Assembly (NCBI RefSeq): GCF_900100275.1
Contig: NZ_FNET01000005.1
Span: 62,001-126,000 of the forward strand
Source: Lentzea albidocapillata subsp. violacea
Lineage (GTDB): Bacteria > Actinomycetota > Actinomycetes > Mycobacteriales > Pseudonocardiaceae
Direction: 5' to 3'
DNA: 64,000 bases
The position numbers and the translations under genes were made by a program. Below are positions 23,790 to 32,222 of the stretch, piece by piece (the stretch's first letter is position 1; every line of letters begins with the position of its first letter). The notes under the pieces are model-generated. The model was not told the origin of the DNA. It did no database searches and was given only the letters and a program-made list of their open reading frames with translations.

Positions 23790-24217
23790 CAGTCACCTCT
23801 TCCGATGATGTAGACCTCGATGTCGGCGCCGAAGTGGAAGCTGCCCATCGGGTGCTCGTAGAGGCCGATACCGCCGGCCTTGCGCACGTGCACGTCGTGG
23901 CAGGCGCCGCCGAGCGCACCGGCAGCGGGTGTGCGGGTGGCTTCGAGCGCGGCCTTGATCGACGTCGACCCGGTGCGCTTGAGGTAGTTCTGCAGCTCGA
24001 TCTGCCCGGACCGGTCATCCGATCTGGGCACGAGCACCCGGCAGGTGACCACCCAGGCCTCCATGCCACCGGCGAACGACTTGTCGTAGTCGATCTCCAT
24101 CTCGGCGGGGAAGAAACTCGGCGGGTTCGGGGCGTCCGGCACGAACTCGAAACACCGCAGGCCGGTGATCGTCGCGGCCGCGGTCTTGAGTCCGCGGTAG
24201 ACCGCAGGGATGTCCAC
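23789..24217 (-). CDS. putative tail terminator / minor head-tail protein
   Basis: 142 residues from GTG 24217 (a second GTG at 24229 is possible). STVDIPAVYRGLKTAAATITGLRCFEFVPD and the later AWVVTCRVLVPRSDDRSGQIELQNYLK resemble phage tail terminator proteins, which cap the tube and join it to the head. Position between connector and tube genes fits. A 125-base stretch upstream (24230-24354) holds no gene. Confidence 0.6.
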   Translation of the reverse strand: MDIPAVYRGLKTAAATITGLRCFEFVPDAPNPPSFFPAEMEIDYDKSFAGGMEAWVVTCRVLVPRSDDRSGQIELQNYLKRTGSTSIKAALEATRTPAAGALGGACHDVHVRKAGGIGLYEHPMGSFHFGADIEVYIIGRGD

Positions 24218-24354
24218 TGTGGATGGCACCTCTCTTCCGGTGAACAGGAGGAAGCGAGGCAGGCCGGGGCGCCCTCGTTGACGTCTCGCTCGCCCTCGAG
24301 GGCGGCCCCGGCCTTGGTGTCCCGATCCGCCAGTCGGGACGTTCTGGTGCGCTG

Positions 24355-24960
24355 TCAGGCCAGCGCGAGCCGCCGCAGCGGCTGCAGCAGCGCCTCGACG
24401 TCGGGGTCGACGCGCGTCACCCGCACCGGGCCCCACGCGTCCGACGCGGCGACGCCCTCGGGGGAGTCCTTGCGGCGGAACCGGCGGGCGGTGAGGATGC
24501 GCGAGGCCTGCACGACCTCGGCGGGTATGGACGGCCAGCCCCACCGGGTGCTGACCCGTAGCCGTTCGTCGGCGCTCAGCGGCCAGCCGACCGTGCGCAG
24601 CAGGCTGGTCACCGGCCGACCGCGCACGATCGCGTTCTCCGGCAGGAACTCCACACTGGACGTGACGTCGGTCCACGTCGATCCCGAGCCGATCTCGACC
24701 ACGATGTCGTCGGTGACGCCGATGTCGTCGACGATGAAGCTCTCCGCGCACCGCGCCGGGTCCGGACGCGAGATCCGGCCGTGCGGGGTGAAGATCCGCG
24801 TGACCGCCACGGGGTCGAGCCAGAACCGCCGGCCGCACTCGTTGTCCACCGCGCGGCACGACGAGTGGATCGCGTCGTCGAGCAGCTCGTCGTCGGTGTC
24901 GTCGCTGATGCGCATGGAGGCCTTGAGGGACTCGCGCTGGATGTAGACCGGGTCCGGCAT
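24355..24960 (-). CDS. head-tail connector (HK97 gp6-like)
   Basis: 201 residues: YIQRESLKASMRISDDTDDELLDDAIHSSCRAVDNECGRRFW is the signature of gp6-like adaptor proteins, which form a ring under the portal. The C-terminal part (WGWPSIPAEVVQASRILTARRFRRKDSPEGV) also agrees. It lies nine bases behind the Tad2-like gene. Confidence 0.85.
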   Translation of the reverse strand: MPDPVYIQRESLKASMRISDDTDDELLDDAIHSSCRAVDNECGRRFWLDPVAVTRIFTPHGRISRPDPARCAESFIVDDIGVTDDIVVEIGSGSTWTDVTSSVEFLPENAIVRGRPVTSLLRTVGWPLSADERLRVSTRWGWPSIPAEVVQASRILTARRFRRKDSPEGVAASDAWGPVRVTRVDPDVEALLQPLRRLALA

Positions 24961-24969
24961 CTCGCCCCC

Positions 24970-25263
24970 TCAGTGCTCGTGCGGGAACAGCTCCGTGATC
25001 AACCAGTCCTGCGCGAGCAGGTCGGCGCCGGTCGGGTGCCACACTGCGAGCGTCGAGGCCGCGAGGTCGACGACGTCGATGTGCGGCTCGTAGCTGACGG
25101 TGCGGCCGACGAGCTGCGGGGCGGCCTGGCCCACCGGGCGGTCGGCCGTCACCGCGAACGTCGACCCCGGCACGACGATGAGGAACCGTCCCTGCGGCCA
25201 ACCCGACCGTGCGACGCGGACGCCCTGGAGCAGGTGCTCCAGGGCACGGCTGAAGCCGATCAC
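24970..25263 (-). CDS. Tad2-like Thoeris anti-defence protein (DUF2829)
   Basis: 97 residues. The pattern is that of DUF2829: FSRALEHLLQGVRVARSGW, FLIVVPGSTFAV, SYEPHIDVVDL and a closing DLLAQDWLITELF. Tad2 proteins are known to bind and sequester the cyclic ADP-ribose isomer made by the Thoeris ThsB TIR enzyme, blocking activation of the effector ThsA. The gene is embedded in the head module, overlapping the previous stop by four bases, so it would be made late with capsid proteins. The fold assignment is strong; activity against a Thoeris system is inferred. Confidence 0.8.
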   Translation of the reverse strand: MIGFSRALEHLLQGVRVARSGWPQGRFLIVVPGSTFAVTADRPVGQAAPQLVGRTVSYEPHIDVVDLAASTLAVWHPTGADLLAQDWLITELFPHEH

Positions 25264-25862
25264 CCGCGCGTCTCCGGAGTCGGCTCAGCGCGGCCGCCGC
25301 CGGCACGCGATCGCTTGGCCGCGCGCTCCGGCCGGCCCGTGGCCGTGCGCTCCTCCTGCGGCGCGGGCACGGCGCCGTCGGCGTTCTGCTCGGTTGCGGG
25401 CACGGTGGTTTCCTCCTCGGGCATTGCGGCCGCGGCGGTCTCGGACGGCGCGCCCTCGACCACGGCGTTGGTCGCCTTCTCGCCGAGCGTCGCGGCGATC
25501 GCCAGCTCGGCAGCGCGCACCGGGGCGACGCCGGCGACGAGCTCGGCCGCGAGCTCGCGCAGCTGCCCGGCGAGTTCGCCGTCGGGGTCGACCACGTTGT
25601 CGTCGACCACGGCACGCGCCTGCACCTGCAAACCCTCGAGCTCGGCCTGGCGCTGCTGCTCGGCGTCGACGAGGGCCTGGCGCACGGCGTCCTCGACGGC
25701 CTGGTCGGTCGCGGCCTGGTCGACCACGACGTCGCGCGCGAGCTCCGCGCGGTCGCCGTCGCACCACACCGCGACCTGCTCGTCGGTCATCGCGACGACA
25801 TCGCCGGCCACCCACGAGAAGTCGGCCCCGGCGACCGCCTGCAAGATCCTGACGAGTGCCAT
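25260..25862 (-). CDS. hypothetical phage head-module protein
   Basis: 200 residues from ATG 25862. The N-terminus (VRILQAVAGADFSWVAGDVVAMTDEQVAVWCDGDRAEL) is like the short conserved proteins found downstream of actinophage capsid genes; residues 60-200 are alanine/glutamate-rich helices with a disordered, proline-containing end. It might be a scaffold-like or completion factor; no firm homology. Confidence 0.6.
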   Translation of the reverse strand: MALVRILQAVAGADFSWVAGDVVAMTDEQVAVWCDGDRAELARDVVVDQAATDQAVEDAVRQALVDAEQQRQAELEGLQVQARAVVDDNVVDPDGELAGQLRELAAELVAGVAPVRAAELAIAATLGEKATNAVVEGAPSETAAAAMPEEETTVPATEQNADGAVPAPQEERTATGRPERAAKRSRAGGGRAEPTPETRG

Positions 25863-26263
25863 CAGGAGTGCACCGCCGGAGCGACCCGCGGGTTGGCCAG
25901 GATCACCGTCGCACCGTAAACGCCACCGGTGGTCGTGCCCGCCGCGGTGACGATGGCGCGCAGGTAGCGCTTGCTGCCCGTGTAGCCGATGTCGTAGGTC
26001 TTGTTGTCGTCGGTGCTGGCGATCACCGGCTCGGTGCCGAGCAAGTAGGCGTCGGCCACCGCGGCGAAGCTGGCGTTGTCGTCGGAGTCCTGCACCTCGA
26101 TGGTGTGGGTTCCGTCGGTGATCGCGCCGGTGTGCACCACGACCATCGCGTCCTGGTAGCCCAGGCCGTTGTCGTTGCGGTCCACGCCGGTGCCGTTCGC
26201 CGACGCGGTGCGCGCGACCGGCACGAGGCTGCTCTTGGCCCGCAGCGTGCTGTAGACGTCCAT
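25862..26263 (-). CDS. putative capsid decoration protein
   Basis: 133 residues starting MDVYSTLRAKSSLVPVARTA; AAAGGGG precedes the ATG. The protein directly follows the major capsid gene, is beta-rich (AMVVVHTGAITDGTHTIEVQDSDDNASF) and small, which is typical of decoration or head-fibre proteins that stabilise HK97-fold shells. A hairpin between capsid and this gene may tune its level. Confidence 0.65.
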   Translation of the reverse strand: MDVYSTLRAKSSLVPVARTASANGTGVDRNDNGLGYQDAMVVVHTGAITDGTHTIEVQDSDDNASFAAVADAYLLGTEPVIASTDDNKTYDIGYTGSKRYLRAIVTAAGTTTGGVYGATVILANPRVAPAVHS

Positions 26264-26293
26264 CAGGGGTGTCCCCTTTCGAGCATGGGTGGT

Positions 26294-26329
26294 GGCCCCG
26301 CACCGCGCGCAGGAACGCGGCACGGGGCC
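26294..26329 (-). terminator. hairpin downstream of the capsid gene
   Basis: Inverted repeat with core ggccccg/cggggcc (26294-26300 and 26323-26329), extendable inwards with two mismatches. No U-run follows, so it may protect mRNA or attenuate rather than terminate. Confidence 0.45.
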
Positions 26330-26374
26330 CCTTCTGTGGGGTGCAAGGAGGTGCGGCCCGGATCGGGCCCGCGA

Positions 26375-27652
26375 TCAGGCCGCGGCGTGCTCGTAGGCGC
26401 GGATCGCCGAGGCGTCGTCGACCATGCCGTCCAGGCGCGCGAACGCCAGGAACGCCACCTGCAGCGACTCGGCGTAGCGCTCCGCGAGGCGCAGCAGCTG
26501 CACGCTGAGCACGTTGCGGACGATGTAGCCGGCGTTGATGTCACCGAACACGATCGACCGGGCCGACGCCGCCGGGACGGGCATCGAGTTGTCGATCGTG
26601 TACTCCCAGCCGTTGATGGTCGCCGGGAAGCCCCGCTCCGGAACCGGCACCCACAACGGACGGCCCTGGGTGTCCTTGAGCTTGCGGATCACCGCCAGGG
26701 TGTCGTCGTGCAGCAGGTACCGGGCGCGGCCGCGGTCGCGGTACGCGACGTCGACGGAGTGCTCCAGGTCGACCAGGTCGTCGTAGATCACCGACGTGGT
26801 CTGACCGCCCGCACCGGTCTTGCCGATCGTGATGTTCGTGGTGATGCCCTCGGGCTGGCTGACGCCCGTGCCGACCGCGAACGCGCGCGCCGAACGGCGG
26901 CCGATGCGCTCGCCGAGCTTGCGCGCCAGCCACGTCTCGACGTCGATCGCGGAGTCCTGCAAGAACGGCAGCGACGCCTTGACCATCTTCGACGAGACGA
27001 TGAACGCGTCGAGCTCGCGCTGACCGATCGTGACGTCCAGCTCGGTCACCGCGGTGTTCTCGCCGAGGAACTCGCCCTCGTTGCCGGTGTCGTCGTTGGT
27101 CGGCCACGGCAGCTTGTTGCCGGTCGCCGTGTTGATCACGTTGGCCAGGCCCAGAATTCCGCCGAAGGCCTTCATGGTCTCGGTGATCGTGGCCCGGAAA
27201 CCCTCCGGCACCATGAACCCGCCGGCGGTGCCGACACCTGCAGCCTGCGCCCGCTGCGCGCGGCCGCTGCCGGCGAGCAGGTCGTCGTAGGTGCTGCGCA
27301 GCAGCTGCTGCTGCTCGGGCGCCAGCGCGGCCATGCCGTCGCGCATGTAGCCGTCGAACGCCTCGGCGTAGCGGCGGTCGTGCTTGGCGCGCTCGACCGC
27401 GTCGCCGTCGACGTCCTCACCGGTGACCTGGATGATCTGGGAGCGGTCGACCTGCTCCAGCTGCGCCATGCGCTGCAGTCGCTCGATGTCGCCGGAGACC
27501 TCCGAGAGCCGCTTCTCGGCGAGGTCCCAGTTCGCCCGCTCCTCGGCGGACATGTCGCGGTCGCCGGTCTCGGCGGCGTCGCGGATGTCGAGCATCCGCT
27601 GCCAGACCTTGTTCTGCTCCTCGACCAGGCGGTCGAGCTGTGCGGTTGCCAT
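26375..27652 (-). CDS. major capsid protein (HK97 fold)
   Basis: 425 residues. The first ~130 are a coiled-coil scaffold/delta domain (QLDRLVEEQNKVWQRMLDIRDAAE...) removed by the protease in HK97-like phages; the shell domain follows with GGFMVPEGFRATITETMKAFGG, ENTAVTELDVTIGQRELDAFIVSSKMVKAS, and the C-terminal GDINAGYIVRNVLSVQLLRL. ATG 27652 overlaps the protease stop. Forms the icosahedral head. Confidence 0.93.
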   Translation of the reverse strand: MATAQLDRLVEEQNKVWQRMLDIRDAAETGDRDMSAEERANWDLAEKRLSEVSGDIERLQRMAQLEQVDRSQIIQVTGEDVDGDAVERAKHDRRYAEAFDGYMRDGMAALAPEQQQLLRSTYDDLLAGSGRAQRAQAAGVGTAGGFMVPEGFRATITETMKAFGGILGLANVINTATGNKLPWPTNDDTGNEGEFLGENTAVTELDVTIGQRELDAFIVSSKMVKASLPFLQDSAIDVETWLARKLGERIGRRSARAFAVGTGVSQPEGITTNITIGKTGAGGQTTSVIYDDLVDLEHSVDVAYRDRGRARYLLHDDTLAVIRKLKDTQGRPLWVPVPERGFPATINGWEYTIDNSMPVPAASARSIVFGDINAGYIVRNVLSVQLLRLAERYAESLQVAFLAFARLDGMVDDASAIRAYEHAAA

Positions 27653-28440
27653 CAGTGGTTGTCCTTCCCAGTCGGCAGGCCCAGGCGGGCCCCGTAGGCG
27701 TTGATCAGGTCGTTGGGGGACAACCGAGTGGTCTTGCCCGGCTCGGCGTCGTCCTGGCGAGTGGGCCTGCCCGGCTCGCGGTTGACGACCTCGTTGGGGT
27801 ACAGCAGGTTGCGCAGCTCCGGCTTGTTGCGGCAGCTGCGTTCGATCGCCGCGTCGTCGCCGCGGTGCCGCAGTGCGGTCGCGACGGCGCGCAGGCCGGC
27901 CTCGGTGTCGGTGTAGGCCGGGAACGTGACGGAACTGACCTCGATCAGCCGCACCTCGGTGATGCGGCGCACGTCGACCTCGATCGGGTCGTCGTACCCG
28001 GCGACCTCGATCTCCTCGGTGGTCCACGTGTCCTTCACGACGTAGAACCCGAAGGACATCCCTGTGATGTTTCCGTTGCGGATGTTGGCCTTGAGGTCGT
28101 TGACGTAGGACAGATTCGTGTCCAGCGCCGAGTCGACGGTCACGCCACGCTGCTCCTCAGCCAATAGCAGCGTGCCGGCCGACACGCGCGACACCACGTA
28201 GTAGGAGTCGTGGTCGATCAGCTTGCGGGCGTCACCCTCTCCGAGCGTCTTCTTGCACGCGCCGGGCGCGATCTCCTCGTAGAAGCCCCACCGCAGCGGG
28301 TTGCCGATCGCGGTGCGGGAGTTGTAGACCACGGCCGTGCCGTGGAACCGCTCCGCGCCGTCACCATCCGCGCGGATGTTCACGCCCGCCACCGACAACG
28401 GCAGGCTGCGACGCTCTTCCTCAGTCGTCGTCAGGGTCAT
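27652..28440 (-). CDS. HK97-type prohead protease
   Basis: 262 residues from ATG 28440. The fold is recognised from FHGTAVVYNSRTAIGNP, KLIDHDSYYVVSRVSAGTL (with the catalytic histidine) and GMSFGFYVVKDTW with the active-site serine, then VRLIEVSSVTFPAY. It cleaves scaffold domains during capsid maturation. The C-terminal ~70 residues (NEVVNREPGRPTRQDD...) are an unusual extension. Its start lies inside the portal gene, 20 bases before the portal stop. Confidence 0.9.
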   Translation of the reverse strand: MTLTTTEEERRSLPLSVAGVNIRADGDGAERFHGTAVVYNSRTAIGNPLRWGFYEEIAPGACKKTLGEGDARKLIDHDSYYVVSRVSAGTLLLAEEQRGVTVDSALDTNLSYVNDLKANIRNGNITGMSFGFYVVKDTWTTEEIEVAGYDDPIEVDVRRITEVRLIEVSSVTFPAYTDTEAGLRAVATALRHRGDDAAIERSCRNKPELRNLLYPNEVVNREPGRPTRQDDAEPGKTTRLSPNDLINAYGARLGLPTGKDNH

Positions 28441-29707
28441 CGCCGTCCTCTTCGTCCTCGTCCGCAACGGACGCCTTGGTGGATGCCTTGCCCTGCTTCG
28501 GAGTGCTTCCGAGCGGCGCCATGTTCAGCGGCTGCAGGTAGGTGTCGCCGCCCTCGACCGGCGGCTCGTTCTCCTTGTGGCGGATGTCGTTCGCGCTGTA
28601 CGCGCCGACCTCGCGCATGACCCGGTAGAACTCCGCGCGCGCCTGCGAGTCACCACGCAGCAGACCCTCGACGGCGTACTCGCCGTACTCGTCGCCGAAC
28701 AGCAGTTCCTTGGTGATGCGCTCCTCGGTCGGTGTGAGCCACACCGGCGTGAGGTCGAACTGCACGAACCCGAGCGCCTGCTGCTCCAGCCCGGTGCCCC
28801 ACGAGGTGCTCTTGCTGCTCTCCATCAGCAGGAACGGGGGGACGCCGAACATGCGGGCGATCTCGTAGATCTGAAACACCCGTGACTCGAGGAACTGCGC
28901 GTCGCGGTAGGGCATCGTCAGCGACTGGAACTTCGCGTCGGAGTCGAGCACCGCGACGTCGTAGGCGTTGTTGACGCCGGAGACCTTGGCCCGCCACTGC
29001 TCCTTGAGCTGCTTGGCCTGGTCGGGGTCGAGCCGCTGCTCGGTCTGCAGAATGCCGGAGAGCATCGCGCCCTGACCGAAGAACTTCGCGCCGGCCTTCT
29101 CCGCGGCCACCGACAGCCCGATGCACTGCGCCGCCATGCGGATCGGCGAGATACCAGTGACGCCGTCGTAGCCGAAACCGGGGATGTGCAGGATCTCCCG
29201 CGACGTCATCGGGTGCATGACGCCCCAGTCGTCGACGACCGAGAAGATCTTGCCGCTGGGCAGGTCCGTCGTGGATGGCACCTTGCCGACCTGTACCCGG
29301 TCCGGGGTGATCGGCCACAGCTCGACGACCTGGCCCGCGCGGTTGCGGACCTTCTGCGTGTAACTGTTGCCCCACAGACACCGCGAGCCGTAGCTGTGCC
29401 GCCACAGCTCGGACCGCGTCATCTCCGGGTGCGGGTCGCGCAGCAGCTTGTTCTTGACCCGCTTGCGGGTTATCTCGTCCTGATAGATCCGCAACGGCAG
29501 CGACGCCGAGACGAACGAGATCAGCGTGACCGCCCGCCACACCGCCGGCATGTGCAGCGCCGAGCGTTCCGACACCTGCACACCCGCGTCGGTGCGGGCA
29601 CCACCGAGCCACTCCACCAGCGACGCGGACGTCAGCGGCACGGCCGGGTTCTCCGGGCTGGCCCGCATCGACGTCACCGTGCGCGCGACCGCGCGTCCCA
29701 ACGTCAC
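28421..29707 (-). CDS. portal protein (HK97 family)
   Basis: 428 residues, GTG start, first codon overlapping the preceding stop (GTGA). HMPAVWRAVTLISFVSASLPLRIYQD, RDPHPEMTRSELWRHSYGSRCLWGNSYTQKVRN and FGQGAMLSGILQ are family hallmarks, as is the acidic tail (DEDEEDGDDPDDD). Forms the dodecameric DNA entry ring at one head vertex. Confidence 0.95.
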   Translation of the reverse strand: MTLGRAVARTVTSMRASPENPAVPLTSASLVEWLGGARTDAGVQVSERSALHMPAVWRAVTLISFVSASLPLRIYQDEITRKRVKNKLLRDPHPEMTRSELWRHSYGSRCLWGNSYTQKVRNRAGQVVELWPITPDRVQVGKVPSTTDLPSGKIFSVVDDWGVMHPMTSREILHIPGFGYDGVTGISPIRMAAQCIGLSVAAEKAGAKFFGQGAMLSGILQTEQRLDPDQAKQLKEQWRAKVSGVNNAYDVAVLDSDAKFQSLTMPYRDAQFLESRVFQIYEIARMFGVPPFLLMESSKSTSWGTGLEQQALGFVQFDLTPVWLTPTEERITKELLFGDEYGEYAVEGLLRGDSQARAEFYRVMREVGAYSANDIRHKENEPPVEGGDTYLQPLNMAPLGSTPKQGKASTKASVADEDEEDGDDPDDD

Positions 29708-29970
29708 CGCGCACCACCGGCCACCGCGACGTCAGCCGCGTCCACCGGCTCGTCCTCGGGTGTCTTCGCGGCCGCGCGGAACGCCCGCCAGGCGGCCGAG
29801 ACGCTCGCGCCGACGGCGGCCGCAAGGCGCATGTCCTTGCCCGGCTCGCGCGTGTTGGCCCACAGCACCAGAAGCACCGCGGCGCCGAGCAGCACCAGCG
29901 GCGCCCACACGAACCACAGAAACGCCACCGCCAGCCCGTAGCCGACGGCCTCGACGAAGTTGGTCAGCAC
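29704..29970 (-). CDS. small membrane protein between terminase and portal
   Basis: 88 residues from GTG 29970 with GAGG six bases ahead. Two hydrophobic stretches (GYGLAVAFLWFVWAPLVLLGAAVLLVLWA) make one long or two short membrane helices, followed by a soluble helical tail. Small membrane proteins occur at this spot in several actinophages without known role; a second holin-like function is conceivable. Confidence 0.65.
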   Translation of the reverse strand: MLTNFVEAVGYGLAVAFLWFVWAPLVLLGAAVLLVLWANTREPGKDMRLAAAVGASVSAAWRAFRAAAKTPEDEPVDAADVAVAGGAR

Positions 29971-29984
29971 GGCAGACCTCCGAA

Positions 29985-31523
29985 TCAGTACAGGTTCGGC
30001 GGGCCTGCCGCCTTGACGATCTTGTCCACCCGTGCCAGGTGCGCCCACCGCGCCAGCGTCACCGCCACAAGCGGGCTGATATCGCCGTTGGAGACCTTGC
30101 GGCCCCACGCGTAGGTGTCGCCCAGGGGCCGGGAGATTGCGTTGCCCATGGCGCTGTTAAGCGCCGGTTGGTCGCGGTGCCGCAGCTTGTCGTTGCGGCA
30201 GGAGTCGGTGAAGTCACCGCACGCGGCCGCGACGTCCAGCATGGACGCGACCACGAGCTCACCCTGCCGCGGCTCGTCCGGCTTGGCCGGCGGGCGCAGG
30301 CCTGCCTTGTCCAGCTGCATCAGCAGCGTCACGCTCGGCCCGCGCGCGTCGATACCGAACGCGACCGGGTTCCACCGCTCCCGCAGCCCGAGAAGGAAGT
30401 CGACGAGCCATTCGGTGCCCTCGCGGTGCGCGATCAGCTCGACGTGCCCGAGCTCGTCGCCGCGCACGCCGTACATGGCGACCGCGGCATAGCGGCGATC
30501 CGGGGTGATGTCCACACCGAACGCCACCGGGTCACCGGCCTGCGAGTGCTCGTCCGCGAGCGCCGGCCACACCTCGGCCGGCACGTTCGGATCGGTCTTG
30601 ACCTTCCGGTCACGGGTGACGTTGAGGTACGCGCGGTCGAACTCTTCCGGCTTACCCTCGCCGACGAGCTGCTCCAGCCTCGACTGGATCCGCTCCACGG
30701 TGACGGTGTGGCCCAACGCCGGCATGCACGAACCCCACGTCGTCGGGTCGTTGCGGTCGTAGACGCCACCCTCGACGGTGAAGTCGAAACACGCCGTCTT
30801 CGACGACAGGCCCGACTCGACGATCGAGTGCGCCGCCGCGCGCTTGCCGTTGACGTAGAGCGACTTCTCGGTGCCCGCGGTGGACACGACGTAGAGCTGC
30901 GGCTGCTTGCGCGTGATCATCGCCGGTTGCATCGCGTTCTCGGTGCGCGAGTCCTCCTGCGAGAACGCCTCGTCGATCGTGCCCATGTCCAGGGTCGGAC
31001 CGTGACCGGCGGTCTCGGTGTTCGAGGTGATGCCCCACTTGGACCGGTTGTGGAACTTGATCGCCTCGGACCCGTTGCGCAGCACGATTTTCCGGATGCG
31101 CTTGTTGATCGACGGCGCCGCCTGCAGCGCCGGCACGTGCTCGTCTTCCCACTTCTCACGAGCGGCGTTGCGGGTCTGCGCGGCGTAGAGGATGTTCTGC
31201 TTGGGCCAGGCGCTCGCCCGCCACGCCATGATCGCGAGCTCCAGCGTCGTCTTGCCCGACTGCCGGGGCACCATCAGCAGGATCTGGTCGTACCACAGCA
31301 AACCCGTGTACGGGTCGACCTCCAAAGACACGTCTGCGACGTACCTTTGCCACGGCATGAAAGGCGTGCCGAGCGAGGCCGCGAACTTCGCTGCCTTGGA
31401 CCCGTAGGTCTTGCGCGTCAGGTCGCGCGGGGTGCCCCACTTGGGAATGCAGTGCAGGCCGTAGAGCTCTTCGAGCTGGGCCCGCAGGAACTCAGTCCGG
31501 GTCTCCAGCGTCGTCAAGATCAT
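29985..31523 (-). CDS. terL: terminase large subunit
   Basis: 512 residues. ATPase domain with Walker A VPRQSGKT (about residue 85), Walker B TLDMGTIDEAF, and the C-terminal RNase-H-like nuclease with AFGVDITPDRRYAAVAMYG and FGIDARGPS holding the metal-binding aspartates. It cuts and translocates DNA into the prohead. Overlaps the small-subunit gene by 32 bases. The HNH gene nearby suggests a cos-type packaging system. Confidence 0.95.
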   Translation of the reverse strand: MILTTLETRTEFLRAQLEELYGLHCIPKWGTPRDLTRKTYGSKAAKFAASLGTPFMPWQRYVADVSLEVDPYTGLLWYDQILLMVPRQSGKTTLELAIMAWRASAWPKQNILYAAQTRNAAREKWEDEHVPALQAAPSINKRIRKIVLRNGSEAIKFHNRSKWGITSNTETAGHGPTLDMGTIDEAFSQEDSRTENAMQPAMITRKQPQLYVVSTAGTEKSLYVNGKRAAAHSIVESGLSSKTACFDFTVEGGVYDRNDPTTWGSCMPALGHTVTVERIQSRLEQLVGEGKPEEFDRAYLNVTRDRKVKTDPNVPAEVWPALADEHSQAGDPVAFGVDITPDRRYAAVAMYGVRGDELGHVELIAHREGTEWLVDFLLGLRERWNPVAFGIDARGPSVTLLMQLDKAGLRPPAKPDEPRQGELVVASMLDVAAACGDFTDSCRNDKLRHRDQPALNSAMGNAISRPLGDTYAWGRKVSNGDISPLVAVTLARWAHLARVDKIVKAAGPPNLY

Positions 31524-32055
31524 CCTCCTCGGCGGGAGGCCTCTGCCGCGAGGACGTGAGCTCGTGCAGCGTGTGGCGCAGCTCGCGCGTCAGCGACGGC
31601 AACTTCTCCGAGCCGGTGTCGATCTCGCGGGCCAGCGCGTACGCGACCTCCACGAGCGTCGGCTCGAAGTCCTCCAGCTCGTCGAACAGCTCGACGTCCG
31701 CGCGCACCTGGTCCTGCACCGGGCCGGAATGCTTGCGCCGCTCACACGACGGGCACGGCGGCGCCTGGTCGAGACCGAGCATCGAGGCGTGCTCGCCGAG
31801 CAGCTCGGCCACCGTGGTCTTCATGGCGCGGGCGAACAGCGCGAGCTCATCGACGGTGACCTCACGCCGGCGAGCGCCATCCTTGTCGCGTCGGCCGGTC
31901 TCGATGTAGCCGACCACCGCGGCGCTCATCGCCTGCGGCGCACCGGCGTCCCAGAGCTCGACGGCGAGCTCCTCGCGAGTCATGCCCTGGCGCTTGCGGT
32001 AGTCCCTGATCGCGGCGGCTATCGCATCGCTGATCACGGTGATCCGATCACTCAT
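31492..32055 (-). CDS. HTH protein, probable terminase small subunit
   Basis: 187 residues from ATG 32055. The N-terminal half is an XRE-like HTH (IRDYRKRQGMTREELAVELWDAG...AVVGYIETGRR); a CPSCERR zinc knuckle follows; the C-terminal half is helical and acidic (DVELFDELEDFEPTLVEVAYALAREID). Location directly before TerL and a DNA-binding domain agree with the cos-recognition subunit, but an XRE-type domain in that role is unusual, so a regulator of late genes is the alternative. Confidence 0.65.
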   Translation of the reverse strand: MSDRITVISDAIAAAIRDYRKRQGMTREELAVELWDAGAPQAMSAAVVGYIETGRRDKDGARRREVTVDELALFARAMKTTVAELLGEHASMLGLDQAPPCPSCERRKHSGPVQDQVRADVELFDELEDFEPTLVEVAYALAREIDTGSEKLPSLTRELRHTLHELTSSRQRPPAEEDDLDDAGDPD

Positions 32056-32161
32056 CGCACCGATCACCCCCAGCCGTTCGTGATCTTCGGGGGAGAAATC
32101 TTGGGAGGGTTGGGCGCGGGGTCTCCCTGCCGACCCCTTCCGACTTCCCACACCCCCTCCC

Positions 32162-32186
32162 ACCTGCGGAAACTGTTTCCGCAGGT
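32162..32186. promoter_or_regulatory. 11-bp palindrome ahead of the late operon
   Basis: Perfect dyad acctgcggaaa-ctg-tttccgcaggt in the 167-base gap between the kinase-like gene and the terminase HTH gene. Could be the terminator of the early operon, an operator of the late promoter or a terminase-binding element; no U-run supports a pure terminator. Confidence 0.5.
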
Positions 32187-32222
32187 CAGAGTGGGTGCGA
32201 CGGGGTCAAGCGAGGGTCGACG

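Noticed and set aside
25856-27697. 613-codon rightward frame over the capsid gene
   Set aside because: Mirror of the capsid codons; low-complexity composition and no start signal.
31492-32222. cos site between the HNH and terminase genes
   Set aside because: The palindrome is suggestive, but the cohesive ends cannot be placed from an integrated genome alone.
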